Shown here: positions 9,496-17,014 of the stretch, piece by piece
Layout: each line of letters starts with the position of its first letter
Numbering within the stretch: the first letter of the stretch is position 1
From: Marinobacter sp. MDS2
Lineage (GTDB): Bacteria > Pseudomonadota > Gammaproteobacteria > Pseudomonadales > Oleiphilaceae
Reading direction: 5' to 3'
Assembly: GCF_030718085.1 (NCBI RefSeq)
Contig: NZ_JAVAJF010000002.1
Coordinates: 1 to 64,000 of the forward strand
Length of the DNA stretch: 64,000 nucleotides
The notes under the pieces: generated by a model
Seen by the model: the letters and a program-made list of their open reading frames with translations, nothing else
Databases searched by the model: none
Told to the model about the DNA's origin: nothing
Program-made: the position numbers and the translations under genes

Positions 9496-10131
9496 ATGGG
9501 CGTTGTGACCAAGCGGTCATCAATGACGTTTTTCTCGGACCCGAACAGCCACTACAGCCATCGCGTGCGTATTGTATTGGCTGAGAAGGGCGTTACCGTT
9601 GATGTTGTTGATGTGGAGCCGGACAACCCTCCGGCAGAACTGGCGGATCTGAACCCGTACAACGCCGTACCGACATTGGTGGATCGTGATTTGGTTCTGT
9701 ACGAGCCGAACATCATGATGGAGTATCTGGATGAGCGTTTTCCGCATCCACCGCTTTTGCCTGTGTACCCCGTTGCACGAGCTAACAGCCGCTTGATGAT
9801 CCACCGGATTCAGAAAGACTGGTGTGCTCTGGTTGATCAAATCGTTGCTCAGCCAACCGGTAAGGCTTCAGACGCCGCCCGTAAAGAGCTGAAAGAAAGC
9901 TTGTTGGCGACCGGCCCTCTGTTCGCGGAAATGCCGTTCTTCCTGTCTGAAGAGTTCACCATTGTGGACTGCTGCATTGCGCCGATCTTGTGGCGTCTGC
10001 CGGCGCTCGGGATCGAGCTGAGCGATAAAGACAAGCAGGCCAAGCCGCTGCTCAAGTATATGGAGAGTATCTTCAGTCGCGAAGGCTTTAAGGCTAGCCT
10101 TTCTGATCTTGAAGAAGATATTCGCAGCTGA
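9496..10131 (+). CDS. sspA: Stringent starvation protein A
   Basis: An RNA polymerase-associated protein with a glutathione-S-transferase fold that acts in starvation and acid-stress responses. The 211 residues contain the thioredoxin-like N domain ([20 protein letters not shown], then [13 protein letters not shown]) and an all-helical C domain. The SspA-specific patch corresponding to [10 protein letters not shown], which contacts sigma-70 and RNA polymerase, is present near residue 90. The order petABC-sspA-sspB is typical of pseudomonads and Marinobacter-like bacteria. A terminator separates it from petC; sspB follows after 38 bp. Confidence 0.96.
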   Translation: MGVVTKRSSMTFFSDPNSHYSHRVRIVLAEKGVTVDVVDVEPDNPPAELADLNPYNAVPTLVDRDLVLYEPNIMMEYLDERFPHPPLLPVYPVARANSRLMIHRIQKDWCALVDQIVAQPTGKASDAARKELKESLLATGPLFAEMPFFLSEEFTIVDCCIAPILWRLPALGIELSDKDKQAKPLLKYMESIFSREGFKASLSDLEEDIRS

Positions 10132-10169
10132 TGGCATAGCGCCCGGCTTCCAAATCAGGAGTTGTTGTA

Positions 10170-10589
10170 GTGTCTGATTTAAATATTGCCATGACCTCCA
10201 GCCGCCCCTACTTGGTAAGGGCGCTGAATGAGTGGATTCTGGACAATGACTGTACCCCGTATATTGTGGTTGATGCGGGGGTACAGGGTGTTCAGGTGCC
10301 GACAGAGCACGTAGCTAATGGCCAGATTGTTCTGAATATCAGCACTGGTGCCGTACGAGGTCTGGTGATTGGTAATGGAGCGATTGAGTTTAGCGCCCGA
10401 TTCGGCGGCGTGCCCATGCAGGTGTTCATTCCGCTGCAGGCTGTGCTGGCAATCTATGCTAAAGAAAATGGTGAGGGAATGGTGTTCGGCAGCGAGCCGG
10501 GCTTTCCTGATCCGGAAGGGGATGATGCTCCCGCCCCGAAAGCGGACGAGCGGCCTTCCGGCCGGCCGACGCTAAAGGTAGTGAAATAA
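10170..10589 (+). CDS. sspB: ClpXP protease specificity-enhancing factor SspB
   Basis: An adaptor that delivers ssrA-tagged proteins to ClpXP. The folded domain spans about residues 8-115 (TSSRPYLVRALNEWILDNDC, then the beta-rich core with FSARFGGV). A flexible linker and a basic C-terminal tail ending RPTLKVVK follow; in the family this tail docks on the ClpX zinc domain. The start is taken as GTG at 10170 because AGGAG stands 8 bp upstream; the internal ATG at 10191 has no ribosome binding site. The length is 139 residues. Confidence 0.95.
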   Translation: MSDLNIAMTSSRPYLVRALNEWILDNDCTPYIVVDAGVQGVQVPTEHVANGQIVLNISTGAVRGLVIGNGAIEFSARFGGVPMQVFIPLQAVLAIYAKENGEGMVFGSEPGFPDPEGDDAPAPKADERPSGRPTLKVVK

Positions 10590-10616
10590 AAAAAAGCCGG
10601 CTTGCCGGCTTTTTTC
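10590..10616. terminator. Bidirectional terminator between sspB and the DiaA-like gene
   Basis: AAGCCGG-CTT-GCCGGCTT makes a short hairpin flanked by A residues on the left and T residues on the right. It can therefore act for sspB (plus) and for the converging minus-strand gene. Confidence 0.88.
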
Positions 10617-11207
10617 TTACCCGCCAAATAGCTTCGCATCGATCTGATCACACAAAGCATTGATGATCACCATCATTAACGGTGTGGCTTCGTGGGGTGA
10701 CAGATCGTTCAACGCAACTTCGTGGTCTTCCGGGTGCATCAGAGAGGTGATGTCCGATTTCTCCCGTGCGCTGAGGACAACAACCATCATTTCCCGATCG
10801 TGGGCCGCCTGAATAGCCTGAATCAGGTTGGCTTTGTGGCCGTCGTCGACAACCACGAACAGTAGGTCTCCGGGTTTGCCTACAGCCCTTACTTGTCTGG
10901 AAAAAGTGTCGTTAAAGCGGTTGTCTCGGCAAATTGCAGAGTAGGTGGTCGCGTCCGCGCCCAGGTTGATGGCGGGGAGCGCGGGACGATCCTGATCAAA
11001 CCTTGAGAGCAGCGCTGTGCACAGGTATTGGGTAAGCACGTTGGCGTTACCATTCGCGCAGGCGATAATTTTGCCATCCTGGAGCAGTGTGGTTACGAAC
11101 GCGTCTGCTACGGTTCCAATGGCCGGGCCTGCGGTGACTGCAGCTTGCGCTGTCTGTTCCATGTGGTTTGCAAACCAGTAATTGATTCGTTCTTCGGTAT
11201 TGGTCAT
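10617..11207 (-). CDS. DiaA/GmhA-like SIS-fold protein with altered ligand site
   Basis: A 196-residue SIS-domain protein, the same length as E. coli DiaA, which stimulates DnaA assembly at oriC. It sits in the yraN-lpoA-rsmI neighbourhood where DiaA homologues are normally found. The sugar-phosphate signature GNGGSA is replaced by CANGNAN (residues 50-56), and the second STSGNS loop reads VVDDGHKAN, so phosphosugar binding or GmhA isomerase activity is unlikely. The C-terminal Leu-Phe (193-194), equivalent to the DnaA-binding Leu190-Phe191 of E. coli DiaA, is kept. A longer start at 11237 would overlap yraN by 20 bp; the ATG at 11207 fits the family better. Confidence 0.8.
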   Translation of the reverse strand: MTNTEERINYWFANHMEQTAQAAVTAGPAIGTVADAFVTTLLQDGKIIACANGNANVLTQYLCTALLSRFDQDRPALPAINLGADATTYSAICRDNRFNDTFSRQVRAVGKPGDLLFVVVDDGHKANLIQAIQAAHDREMMVVVLSAREKSDITSLMHPEDHEVALNDLSPHEATPLMMVIINALCDQIDAKLFGG

Positions 11208-11217
11208 GGTGCCGGTA

Positions 11218-11589
11218 CTAATCTGCCTGAATTGCATTTTTAACCCATTGTACCCGGTATTTGCTGGTAGTTCCCGGCGTAATACCGACTACGTCGATGC
11301 GCGTCTCTGCATCCCAAAGGTTGTTTCGGTGAAGGTAAAAGGAGGCGGCTCTCACTAGCCGCTTCTGTTTGCTCGGGTTGATGGAATCCAAAGGATCTAC
11401 CAAGCTGTTGCTCTTCCGGTACCGTACCTCAAAAAACACCAGCGCGGTTCCGTCCAGGCCGATGAGGTCGATTTCGCCTCCGCGGTTATAAACGTTGCGT
11501 TCAAGTATGGATACGCCCCGGCTGATGAGGTATCGGGCGGCCACTCCCTCGTAGAAGGCACCTAACGCTTTTTTGCCGTCCTTGGCCAT
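11218..11589 (-). CDS. yraN: UPF0102 family protein YraN
   Basis: A 123-residue protein with the endonuclease-like UPF0102 fold. The motif GEIDLIGLDGTALVFFEVRYR (split here as GGEIDLIG and VFFEVRYR) supplies the Asp and Glu of a PD-(D/E)XK-type site, and QKRLVRAASFYL is also typical. The biological role is unsettled. It lies between lpoA (20 bp upstream on the minus strand) and the DiaA-like gene, the conserved order in gammaproteobacteria. Confidence 0.93.
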   Translation of the reverse strand: MAKDGKKALGAFYEGVAARYLISRGVSILERNVYNRGGEIDLIGLDGTALVFFEVRYRKSNSLVDPLDSINPSKQKRLVRAASFYLHRNNLWDAETRIDVVGITPGTTSKYRVQWVKNAIQAD

Positions 11590-11609
11590 GGTCTATCGCT
11601 TTGTGGTTG

Positions 11610-13448
11610 TTATTCGCCAGATACGAGAGCGTCCGGAGATTTGGTTTCCAGTACTTCGGGGCTGCCATTAACGAATTTGGCCCACAGCTGTTCTCTGTGT
11701 ATTGCGCCGGAAGGGGCCATGGTAAGTGTGCCTGTGTGGCCGTTAATGGCAGCATCTTTGACCTGTTGAAGAAGCGGTAAGCGCTTGCTGAGTTGCCAGG
11801 CGTCAGCGCCCATGGCAAACAGTCGCCCCAGTTGCCCTTTGGTGCCGCTGAGATACTTTTCCGCATCACTGCGCAGCGGGTTGTCTTCTGCGAGCACCCA
11901 CGGAATATCGGTAAATATGACGTTGTTTAAATCGCGGTCCCGGCTCGGGTTGGGCACGCCTTCGTAGGTGATGGATGGCGCGTATACCGGTAGGTTGCCC
12001 GCGAAATAGAAGGCGAACAACGGTTTAAACTGACGGGCGATCGTTGGTGCGGCGACCATCACGATGGCTTCGGCATCCTGGCGTGGGCGGGGTTCGAATT
12101 CGACGTTCAGACCGATGGTGCGTTCGACATCGATTGCGCGTTGCCGGGATGCGGTTACACCGAGCACGTCGGCGGTGATGGCGCGCAGGTTGTCTTCGGG
12201 GAAGAAGCGCTGAACGTGGAGTACGGTCACTCCGGTTTCTTCAAGCTTGTTGGTTAGTGCGGTGGTAACCCGATCTCCCCACTCGCCGCTCGGGATGAGC
12301 GCCAAAATACGTGTGATGTTGTCCTTCGCCAGTTGCCGGGCAATTTGTCGGGCCTCATCTTCGGCCGACAGTCCGTATTGGTAGAGGCCGTCAGGTGCTT
12401 TGTGATCATTCGGCAGATAGTTCAGGCCTAGTACGGGTACCGGAAGGGTGTTCATCTCAGATAGTTCCGTCAGGCCGGCTTTCTCGAGAGGGCCCACAAT
12501 CAAGTCAGCGTTGCTGGTACTGAGCTTGCCGTAAAGCTCGAGAAACGACTGGTTGGTCGTATCAACAACACGGATATCCGTCTTGCTACGGTTCGTGCTG
12601 TCGTCGTAATAGGCTGCGATGAACCCGTCCCGAATGGCTTTGCCGGCGCTGGCTAATGGCCCGTTGAGTGGCAACGCCAAGACGATGTTTTCCGGCCGCG
12701 ACGAGGAAATGTCGGCCATGAGCGCGAGTTCTTTTGGCAGGGTTTGGGCTGCAGGGTGTCCGGGCCAGTTATTTTGCCACTGTCGAATCAATCGGCCCTG
12801 TGCATCGAGATTTCCGCTGGTGTTTCTGAGCGTGCTCGCCAATTCCAGCCAGCCCTGGTTTTCAAAGCCGATGGCTTTGTTGTTGCTGGCTTGCAGTTCT
12901 TGGCTGTCAACGGTTTTCAGCTGATTCCAGATCCTGTCATGAATATTCTGGGGGCTGGTGCTGCTGTCGGTTTGGCCCAGCAAGATCAGTGTCATGGCTG
13001 CATCGAGTGGTTCGCCTGCCAAGGCCTGGGTTTGTGCTTGCAGGTTCGCAGCCCGGGCCAGTAAATCGCTGGGATACTGGAGAAAGTCTTCGGTCTTGCT
13101 GGTGGCCGCGAGTTCTTCTGCCCAGGTGCGGTCTTCCAGCTCGATGGCGCTGACCATGGCCAGTAGTCGTTGCTGTTCGAGGAGTTGTCCCTCAGCAGAT
13201 TTTAAAAGGTCGTGCAGAAGGATCTTTCGGGCTGCAGCGTGATCGCCCTTCGTCTGGTAATTGCTGGCTATGCGGAGAAGATAGCGTTGGGCGCGTTGCG
13301 GGTCGTTTTCATCCGCCGCTATGGACAAGGCTTGTTCTGGCGTTTCGGCAACGTGAGTGTCCAGATTAATGGACGCACAGCCGCTAAACAGGGTCATCAG
13401 AACGACGAGTAGCGTGAACGTGGGTAATGAGTTGCGGTTTGTCATCAT
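11610..13448 (-). CDS. lpoA: Penicillin-binding protein activator LpoA
   Basis: An outer-membrane lipoprotein that reaches through the periplasm to activate the class A enzyme PBP1a. The N terminus is a lipoprotein signal with lipobox LFSGC (Cys24); Ala at +2 fits outer-membrane sorting. The N-terminal half (about 30-230) is the helical TPR-like part. The C-terminal half, starting about residue 250 at ENIVLALPLNGPLASAGKAI, is the LppC periplasmic-binding-protein-like domain. The length of 612 residues is usual. It is divergent from rsmI, as in E. coli, and first gene of a minus-strand operon with yraN and the DiaA-like gene. Confidence 0.95.
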   Translation of the reverse strand: MMTNRNSLPTFTLLVVLMTLFSGCASINLDTHVAETPEQALSIAADENDPQRAQRYLLRIASNYQTKGDHAAARKILLHDLLKSAEGQLLEQQRLLAMVSAIELEDRTWAEELAATSKTEDFLQYPSDLLARAANLQAQTQALAGEPLDAAMTLILLGQTDSSTSPQNIHDRIWNQLKTVDSQELQASNNKAIGFENQGWLELASTLRNTSGNLDAQGRLIRQWQNNWPGHPAAQTLPKELALMADISSSRPENIVLALPLNGPLASAGKAIRDGFIAAYYDDSTNRSKTDIRVVDTTNQSFLELYGKLSTSNADLIVGPLEKAGLTELSEMNTLPVPVLGLNYLPNDHKAPDGLYQYGLSAEDEARQIARQLAKDNITRILALIPSGEWGDRVTTALTNKLEETGVTVLHVQRFFPEDNLRAITADVLGVTASRQRAIDVERTIGLNVEFEPRPRQDAEAIVMVAAPTIARQFKPLFAFYFAGNLPVYAPSITYEGVPNPSRDRDLNNVIFTDIPWVLAEDNPLRSDAEKYLSGTKGQLGRLFAMGADAWQLSKRLPLLQQVKDAAINGHTGTLTMAPSGAIHREQLWAKFVNGSPEVLETKSPDALVSGE

Positions 13449-13530
13449 GGCAGGCTCGGTGGTCTCCGGATCATTGGGCTTGTGATGCCGCTAATTAGCT
13501 GGCAAGTTTACCAGCTCCCGGTCTTTTTCA

Positions 13531-13563
13531 CATGACGTGCCTGTCATGGGCCGACTATATAAC
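13531..13563 (+). promoter_or_regulatory. Dyad and possible -10 region of rsmI
   Basis: CATGAC-GTGCCT-GTCATG (13531-13548) is a perfect 6+6 dyad just before TATATAAC (13556-13563), which could serve as the -10 region of rsmI. A second dyad, AGCTGG/CCAGCT, lies at about 13497-13516. No good -35 box is seen. The spacer between the divergent lpoA and rsmI genes is 142 bp. Confidence 0.35.
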
Positions 13564-13590
13564 CGTGTTATCAATTCTTCGGAGTCATAT

Positions 13591-14460
13591 ATGCCCAGTT
13601 CTGAGCGAACACCCGTTAGTGTCGGCGGCCAGTTGTTCGTCGTTGCCACACCGATCGGAAATCTCGAAGATTTAACCGAGCGGGCGCGCCAGGTGTTGGC
13701 TAAAGCTGATTTGGTGGCGGCCGAGGATACCCGCCACAGTGGCAGATTGCTTCAGCATCTCGGGCTAAATAAGCAGATGCTCGCGTTGCATGACCACAAT
13801 GAACGGGCTCGAGTACAGCAGGTTCTCGAGGCGTTGTCGCAAGGACAAAGCATCGCGTTGGTGTCTGATGCGGGTACGCCTTTGATTTCCGATCCCGGGT
13901 ATATTCTGGTGAGAGAGGCTCGGGCGGCCGGTTTTCAGGTTTCTCCGATTCCCGGCGCATGTGCCTTGGTGGCGGCTCTGTCGGCTGCGGGTTTGCCAAC
14001 CGACCAGTTTTTGTTCGCCGGTTTTTTGCCTGCGAAGCGGGCGGGGCGCAAGTCTGCGCTGGAAAACTTTAAGCGCCAACCTGCTACGCTGGTGTTCTAC
14101 GAGTCGCCACATCGTATTGCGGATTTTATGGAGGATCTTGTCGAGGTGATGGGTGCAGAGCGCGAGTGCGTGTTGGGCCGAGAGCTGACCAAGGCCTTCG
14201 AAACCTTCTATACAGGGGCTGCAGCTGAGGTGTTGGCCGATCTGCAAGCCGATCCTCATGGTGCCAAGGGCGAATTTGTGGTGATGATTCGTGGCTCCGA
14301 AGAGGTTCCGGGCGCTGAGGCTTCTGTTGAGGCGGATAAGTTGCTGGCGATGCTGGTGAAAGAGTTGCCGGTGAAGAAGGCGGCCAGAATTGTCGCGGAT
14401 GTCTGCGGTTTGGGGAAGAATGAGCTGTATCAGCGAGCGCTGGAGTTGAAGGAGGGTTAA
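13591..14460 (+). CDS. rsmI: 16S rRNA (cytidine(1402)-2'-O)-methyltransferase
   Basis: Methylates the ribose of C1402 in the 16S rRNA decoding centre using SAM. The tetrapyrrole-methylase fold starts with LFVVATPIGNLEDLTERAR; AAEDTRHSGRLL, LVSDAGTPLISDPGY and PIPGACALVAALSAAGLP follow in order. The ATG at 13591, with GGAG 8 bp upstream, gives 289 residues, close to E. coli RsmI (286). An in-frame ATG at 13537 lacks support. The rnpB promoter starts just after its stop codon. Confidence 0.96.
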   Translation: MPSSERTPVSVGGQLFVVATPIGNLEDLTERARQVLAKADLVAAEDTRHSGRLLQHLGLNKQMLALHDHNERARVQQVLEALSQGQSIALVSDAGTPLISDPGYILVREARAAGFQVSPIPGACALVAALSAAGLPTDQFLFAGFLPAKRAGRKSALENFKRQPATLVFYESPHRIADFMEDLVEVMGAERECVLGRELTKAFETFYTGAAAEVLADLQADPHGAKGEFVVMIRGSEEVPGAEASVEADKLLAMLVKELPVKKAARIVADVCGLGKNELYQRALELKEG

Positions 14461-14465
14461 AGCAC

Positions 14466-14494
14466 TTGCGTGCGGGCAGCTGCAGGGGTATTGT
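14466..14494 (+). promoter_or_regulatory. Promoter of rnpB
   Basis: TTGCGT (14466-14471) and TATTGT (14489-14494) are separated by 17 bp. Counting 7-8 bp from the -10 box puts the start at 14501-14502, exactly where the P1 helix of RNase P RNA begins. Confidence 0.7.
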
Positions 14495-14501
14495 CAGCTC
14501 C

Positions 14502-14850
14502 GAGCTCGCCAGACAGTCGCCGCCGGTTTTACCGGGGGAGGAAAGTCCGGGCTCCATAGGGCAAGGTGCCAGGTAACGCCTGGGCGGCGCGAGTCGACGG
14601 AAAGTGCAACAGAAAATACACCGCCTAAGTGCCTTCGGGCACCGGTAAGGTTGAAATGGTGCGGTAAGAGCGCACCGCGTGACTGGCAACAGTTCACGGC
14701 ATGGTAAACCCCACCTGGAGCAAGACCAAATAGGAATCCGTTGGCGTGGCCCGCGCTGGATTCGGGTAGGTTGCTTGAGGCCTGTGGTGACGCAGGCCCT
14801 AGATGAATGACTGTCCACGACAGAACCCGGCTTATCGGCGAGCTCTTTTT
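14502..14850 (+). ncRNA. rnpB: RNase P RNA (type A)
   Basis: Catalytic RNA that cleaves the 5' leader of tRNA precursors. Conserved blocks are CCAGACAGTCGCCGCC, GAGGAAAGTCCGGGCTCCAT, GGTGCCAGGTAACGCCTGGG, AGTGCAACAGAAA, GGTAAGAGCGCACCG and near the 3' end CTAGATGAATGACTGTCCAC and ACAGAACCCGGCTTATCG. P1 is closed by GAGCTCGCC (14502-14510) with GGCGAGCTC (14837-14845), followed by five T residues that act as terminator. About 345 nt, normal for the class. An antisense reading frame across it is not a gene. Confidence 0.97.
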
Positions 14851-15055
14851 CCTATCATTATTTAATGTGCGTACTTCTCACAACCCTGCGGTTATAGCCA
14901 AAAGATCTTATACTTTAGGTTAAGCGTTTAGAACGCTCTGCAGGTTCTTGTTTTTTCGATACTTCTCATCGCCTGTTCAGTATCTCCATAAATTTCTATT
15001 TCGTAACCTCTTGTCATTAAAGGAACTTTTGGCCTTGCGGCGGCGAAAGTGGCGC
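14851..15055. other. Non-coding stretch between rnpB and the mraZ promoter
   Basis: AT-richer than its surroundings. It holds an isolated TATACT (14909-14914) without a good -35 box and a small AGCG/CGCT dyad near 14923. I see no credible gene, and nothing else clear. Confidence 0.5.
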
Positions 15056-15084
15056 TTGCATTGTCTTTTGCGTGTTTCTATAGT
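15056..15084 (+). promoter_or_regulatory. Promoter of the dcw cluster (PmraZ)
   Basis: -35 TTGCAT (15056-15061) and -10 TATAGT (15079-15084) with a 17-bp spacer; the predicted start is near 15091. It directly overlaps the MraZ box array, so MraZ would block transcription initiation. Confidence 0.75.
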
Positions 15085-15127
15085 GTGCGGAAGTGGGAAA
15101 AAGTGGTTTCTAGTGGTTTTTTGTGGA
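15083..15127 (+). promoter_or_regulatory. MraZ operator: phased GTGG boxes
   Basis: GTGGG (15093), GTGGT (15103), GTGGT (15113) and GTGGA (15123) repeat with an exact 10-bp period, each separated by five bases. A weaker GTGTG stands in phase at 15083. E. coli MraZ binds three such TGGGN boxes spaced the same way in its own promoter. Here the array covers the predicted transcription start. Confidence 0.85.
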
Positions 15128-15152
15128 AATAGCACCCTTGGATACGGCGTAA

Positions 15153-15611
15153 ATGAGCAACTTTCTTGGCAGTCATGCCATCAATATGGACGCGAAGGGT
15201 CGCTTGGCGATCCCGACAAAGCTGCGCGAAGAACTCGCGCAGCTTTGTGGTGGCCGTATTGTTTTGACTGCCAGCGCCAATACCGACGAGGAACGTTGCG
15301 TGCTGTTGTACCCGGAGCCCGAATGGGAGGCTCTGCGCCCCAAAATTGAAGCTCTGCCCAATATCAAGAAGCCGGTTCGGCGTCTGCAGCGCCTGATGCT
15401 CGGTAATGCTGCACCCATGGAGCTGGATTCGGCAGGCCGCATTCTGGTGCCGCCCACGCTCAGGAGTTATGCGTATCTGGAAAAGAAATTGATGCTGATT
15501 GGTCAGGGAAATAAATGGGAGCTCTGGAGCGAAGAGCGTTGGATGGCCTGGCTGGATGAGTCTTCTGATGACGACGATGTGCCACCAGAGATGGAGGCAT
15601 TGTCACTATGA
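15153..15611 (+). CDS. mraZ: Transcriptional regulator MraZ
   Basis: DNA-binding repressor of the dcw cluster, a ring-forming protein of two AbrB/SpoVT-like halves. Both halves show the DxxGR motif: [14 protein letters not shown] and [14 protein letters not shown]. The 152 residues fit the family. It overlaps rsmH by 4 bp (ATGA). The phased GTGG boxes 30-70 bp upstream make autoregulation very likely. Confidence 0.97.
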   Translation: MSNFLGSHAINMDAKGRLAIPTKLREELAQLCGGRIVLTASANTDEERCVLLYPEPEWEALRPKIEALPNIKKPVRRLQRLMLGNAAPMELDSAGRILVPPTLRSYAYLEKKLMLIGQGNKWELWSEERWMAWLDESSDDDDVPPEMEALSL

Positions 15612-16564
15612 ACAAGTCCGGGTCTGGCGCGATGGAAGGCTTCAAGCATCGGTCTGTATTGCTCGATGAGGCGGTCGATTACCTGATTAACGACGGCTCA
15701 GGTTGTTATGTCGATGCCACATTCGGGCGCGGCGGCCACAGTCGGCTCATTCTGAGTCAGCTTAACGAGCAAGGGCGCCTGTTGGGGGTTGATAAAGATC
15801 CTGAAGCAATCCGGGTGGCGGAGGAATTGGCAGCCAGCGACCAACGGTTTGGCTGGTTCCATGGTTCGTTTTCGGAGCTGAACGACGCGTTGGACGCCAG
15901 GCAGTGGCCGACCGTCAACGGTGTGTTGATGGATCTGGGTGTGTCCTCGCCGCAGCTGGATGATGCCGAGCGCGGGTTTTCCTTTATGCGGGACGGCCCG
16001 TTGGACATGCGGATGAATCCGCAGCAGGCGCCCAGCGCCGCGCAATGGCTGGCCAGCGCGGATGAAAAAGACATTGCCGATGTAATTTTCCGGTACGGCG
16101 AAGAGCGCTTCTCTCGCCGTATTGCGCGTTTGGTGGTTCAGCGCCGGGCGGAAGAACCGCTGGAGACAACCCGGCAGCTGGCTGAGCTGGTGGCCGAGGC
16201 CGTCCCCAAGAAAGAGAAGCACAAGCACCCGGCTACCCGTACCTTTCAGGCGATCCGAATCTTTATCAATCGGGAGCTGGAGGATCTGGAAATCGGGTTG
16301 AAGGCCGCTGCCGAGCGTCTGGCGCCGGGTGGTCGATTGGTGGTGATCAGTTTTCACTCTCTGGAAGATCGTTTAGTTAAGCGGTTTATGCGAGATCTGG
16401 CCCAAGGGCCAAAGATTCCAAAGGGCGTGCCAGTGACGGCGGAGCAGATGCAGTCTTCTTACCGTCTGATCGGCAAGGCCAATAAGGCCAGTGATCACGA
16501 AATAGACGAAAACGTTCGGGCTCGCAGTGCTGTCATGCGCGTGCTGGAACGAAGAACTCACTGA
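15608..16564 (+). CDS. rsmH: 16S rRNA (cytosine(1402)-N4)-methyltransferase
   Basis: SAM-dependent enzyme that N4-methylates C1402, the same nucleotide whose ribose is methylated by RsmI encoded 1 kb upstream. The 318 residues show [13 protein letters not shown], the SAM motif [35 protein letters not shown] (family signature, split [10 protein letters not shown]) and the C-terminal [16 protein letters not shown]. It starts in the ATGA overlap with mraZ. Confidence 0.97.
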   Translation: MNKSGSGAMEGFKHRSVLLDEAVDYLINDGSGCYVDATFGRGGHSRLILSQLNEQGRLLGVDKDPEAIRVAEELAASDQRFGWFHGSFSELNDALDARQWPTVNGVLMDLGVSSPQLDDAERGFSFMRDGPLDMRMNPQQAPSAAQWLASADEKDIADVIFRYGEERFSRRIARLVVQRRAEEPLETTRQLAELVAEAVPKKEKHKHPATRTFQAIRIFINRELEDLEIGLKAAAERLAPGGRLVVISFHSLEDRLVKRFMRDLAQGPKIPKGVPVTAEQMQSSYRLIGKANKASDHEIDENVRARSAVMRVLERRTH

Positions 16565-16591
16565 AGCGAATTCGCAAGGGAGCGAGACGCC

Positions 16592-16996
16592 ATGGGCGCC
16601 GTAGCGATTGAACAGCCAACGAAAACCGCAAAGCTCAACCGAGAGAAGGTCAGAGAAGGTGTTGTCTCTGCGGTTCGTGTGTCTAGGGAAGTGTTTGAAA
16701 CGGCCCGTGAACAACAGGTTCTGGTGTCGTTGGTGCTGATATTGGCGCTGACGGTGTCTGCCATTGGTGTGGTGGTAAGTGCTCACGAGAACCGGGAGCT
16801 GTTCAATCGTCTATCGACGCTGCAACAGCAGCGCGACGCTCATGAGCGCGAATGGAGCCAGCTGCTACTGGAGCAGAGTGCCCTGAGCGCCCACGGACGG
16901 GTCGAGAAGTTGGCAGCAGAGCGTTTTGGTATGAGGGTTCCGGGCCGCCAGGATATCGTGCTGGTGCCGTTGATGACGCCGATTGCGGCGAATTAA
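16592..16996 (+). CDS. ftsL: Cell division protein FtsL
   Basis: A small bitopic divisome protein that forms the FtsQLB complex and, with FtsB, activates FtsWI. The 134 residues consist of a cytoplasmic N tail (1-45), one transmembrane segment at about 48-68 (SLVLILALTVSAIGVVV) and a periplasmic coiled coil with Leu/Gln heptads (RLSTLQQQRDAHEREWSQLL). The tail contains ERFGMRVPG, a typical end of the coiled coil. The N-terminal cytoplasmic part is longer than in E. coli. GGGAG precedes the ATG at 16592. Confidence 0.93.
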   Translation: MGAVAIEQPTKTAKLNREKVREGVVSAVRVSREVFETAREQQVLVSLVLILALTVSAIGVVVSAHENRELFNRLSTLQQQRDAHEREWSQLLLEQSALSAHGRVEKLAAERFGMRVPGRQDIVLVPLMTPIAAN

Positions 16997-17014
16997 AACT
17001 ATAACAGCAGCAAG

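Noticed and set aside
14126..14818. A 230-residue minus-strand frame across rnpB
   Set aside because: It covers RNase P RNA and the end of rsmI. The RNA structure explains the sequence fully.
14948..15349. A 133-residue plus-strand frame before mraZ
   Set aside because: It runs through the dcw promoter and MraZ boxes and out of frame into mraZ; no ribosome binding site or family similarity.
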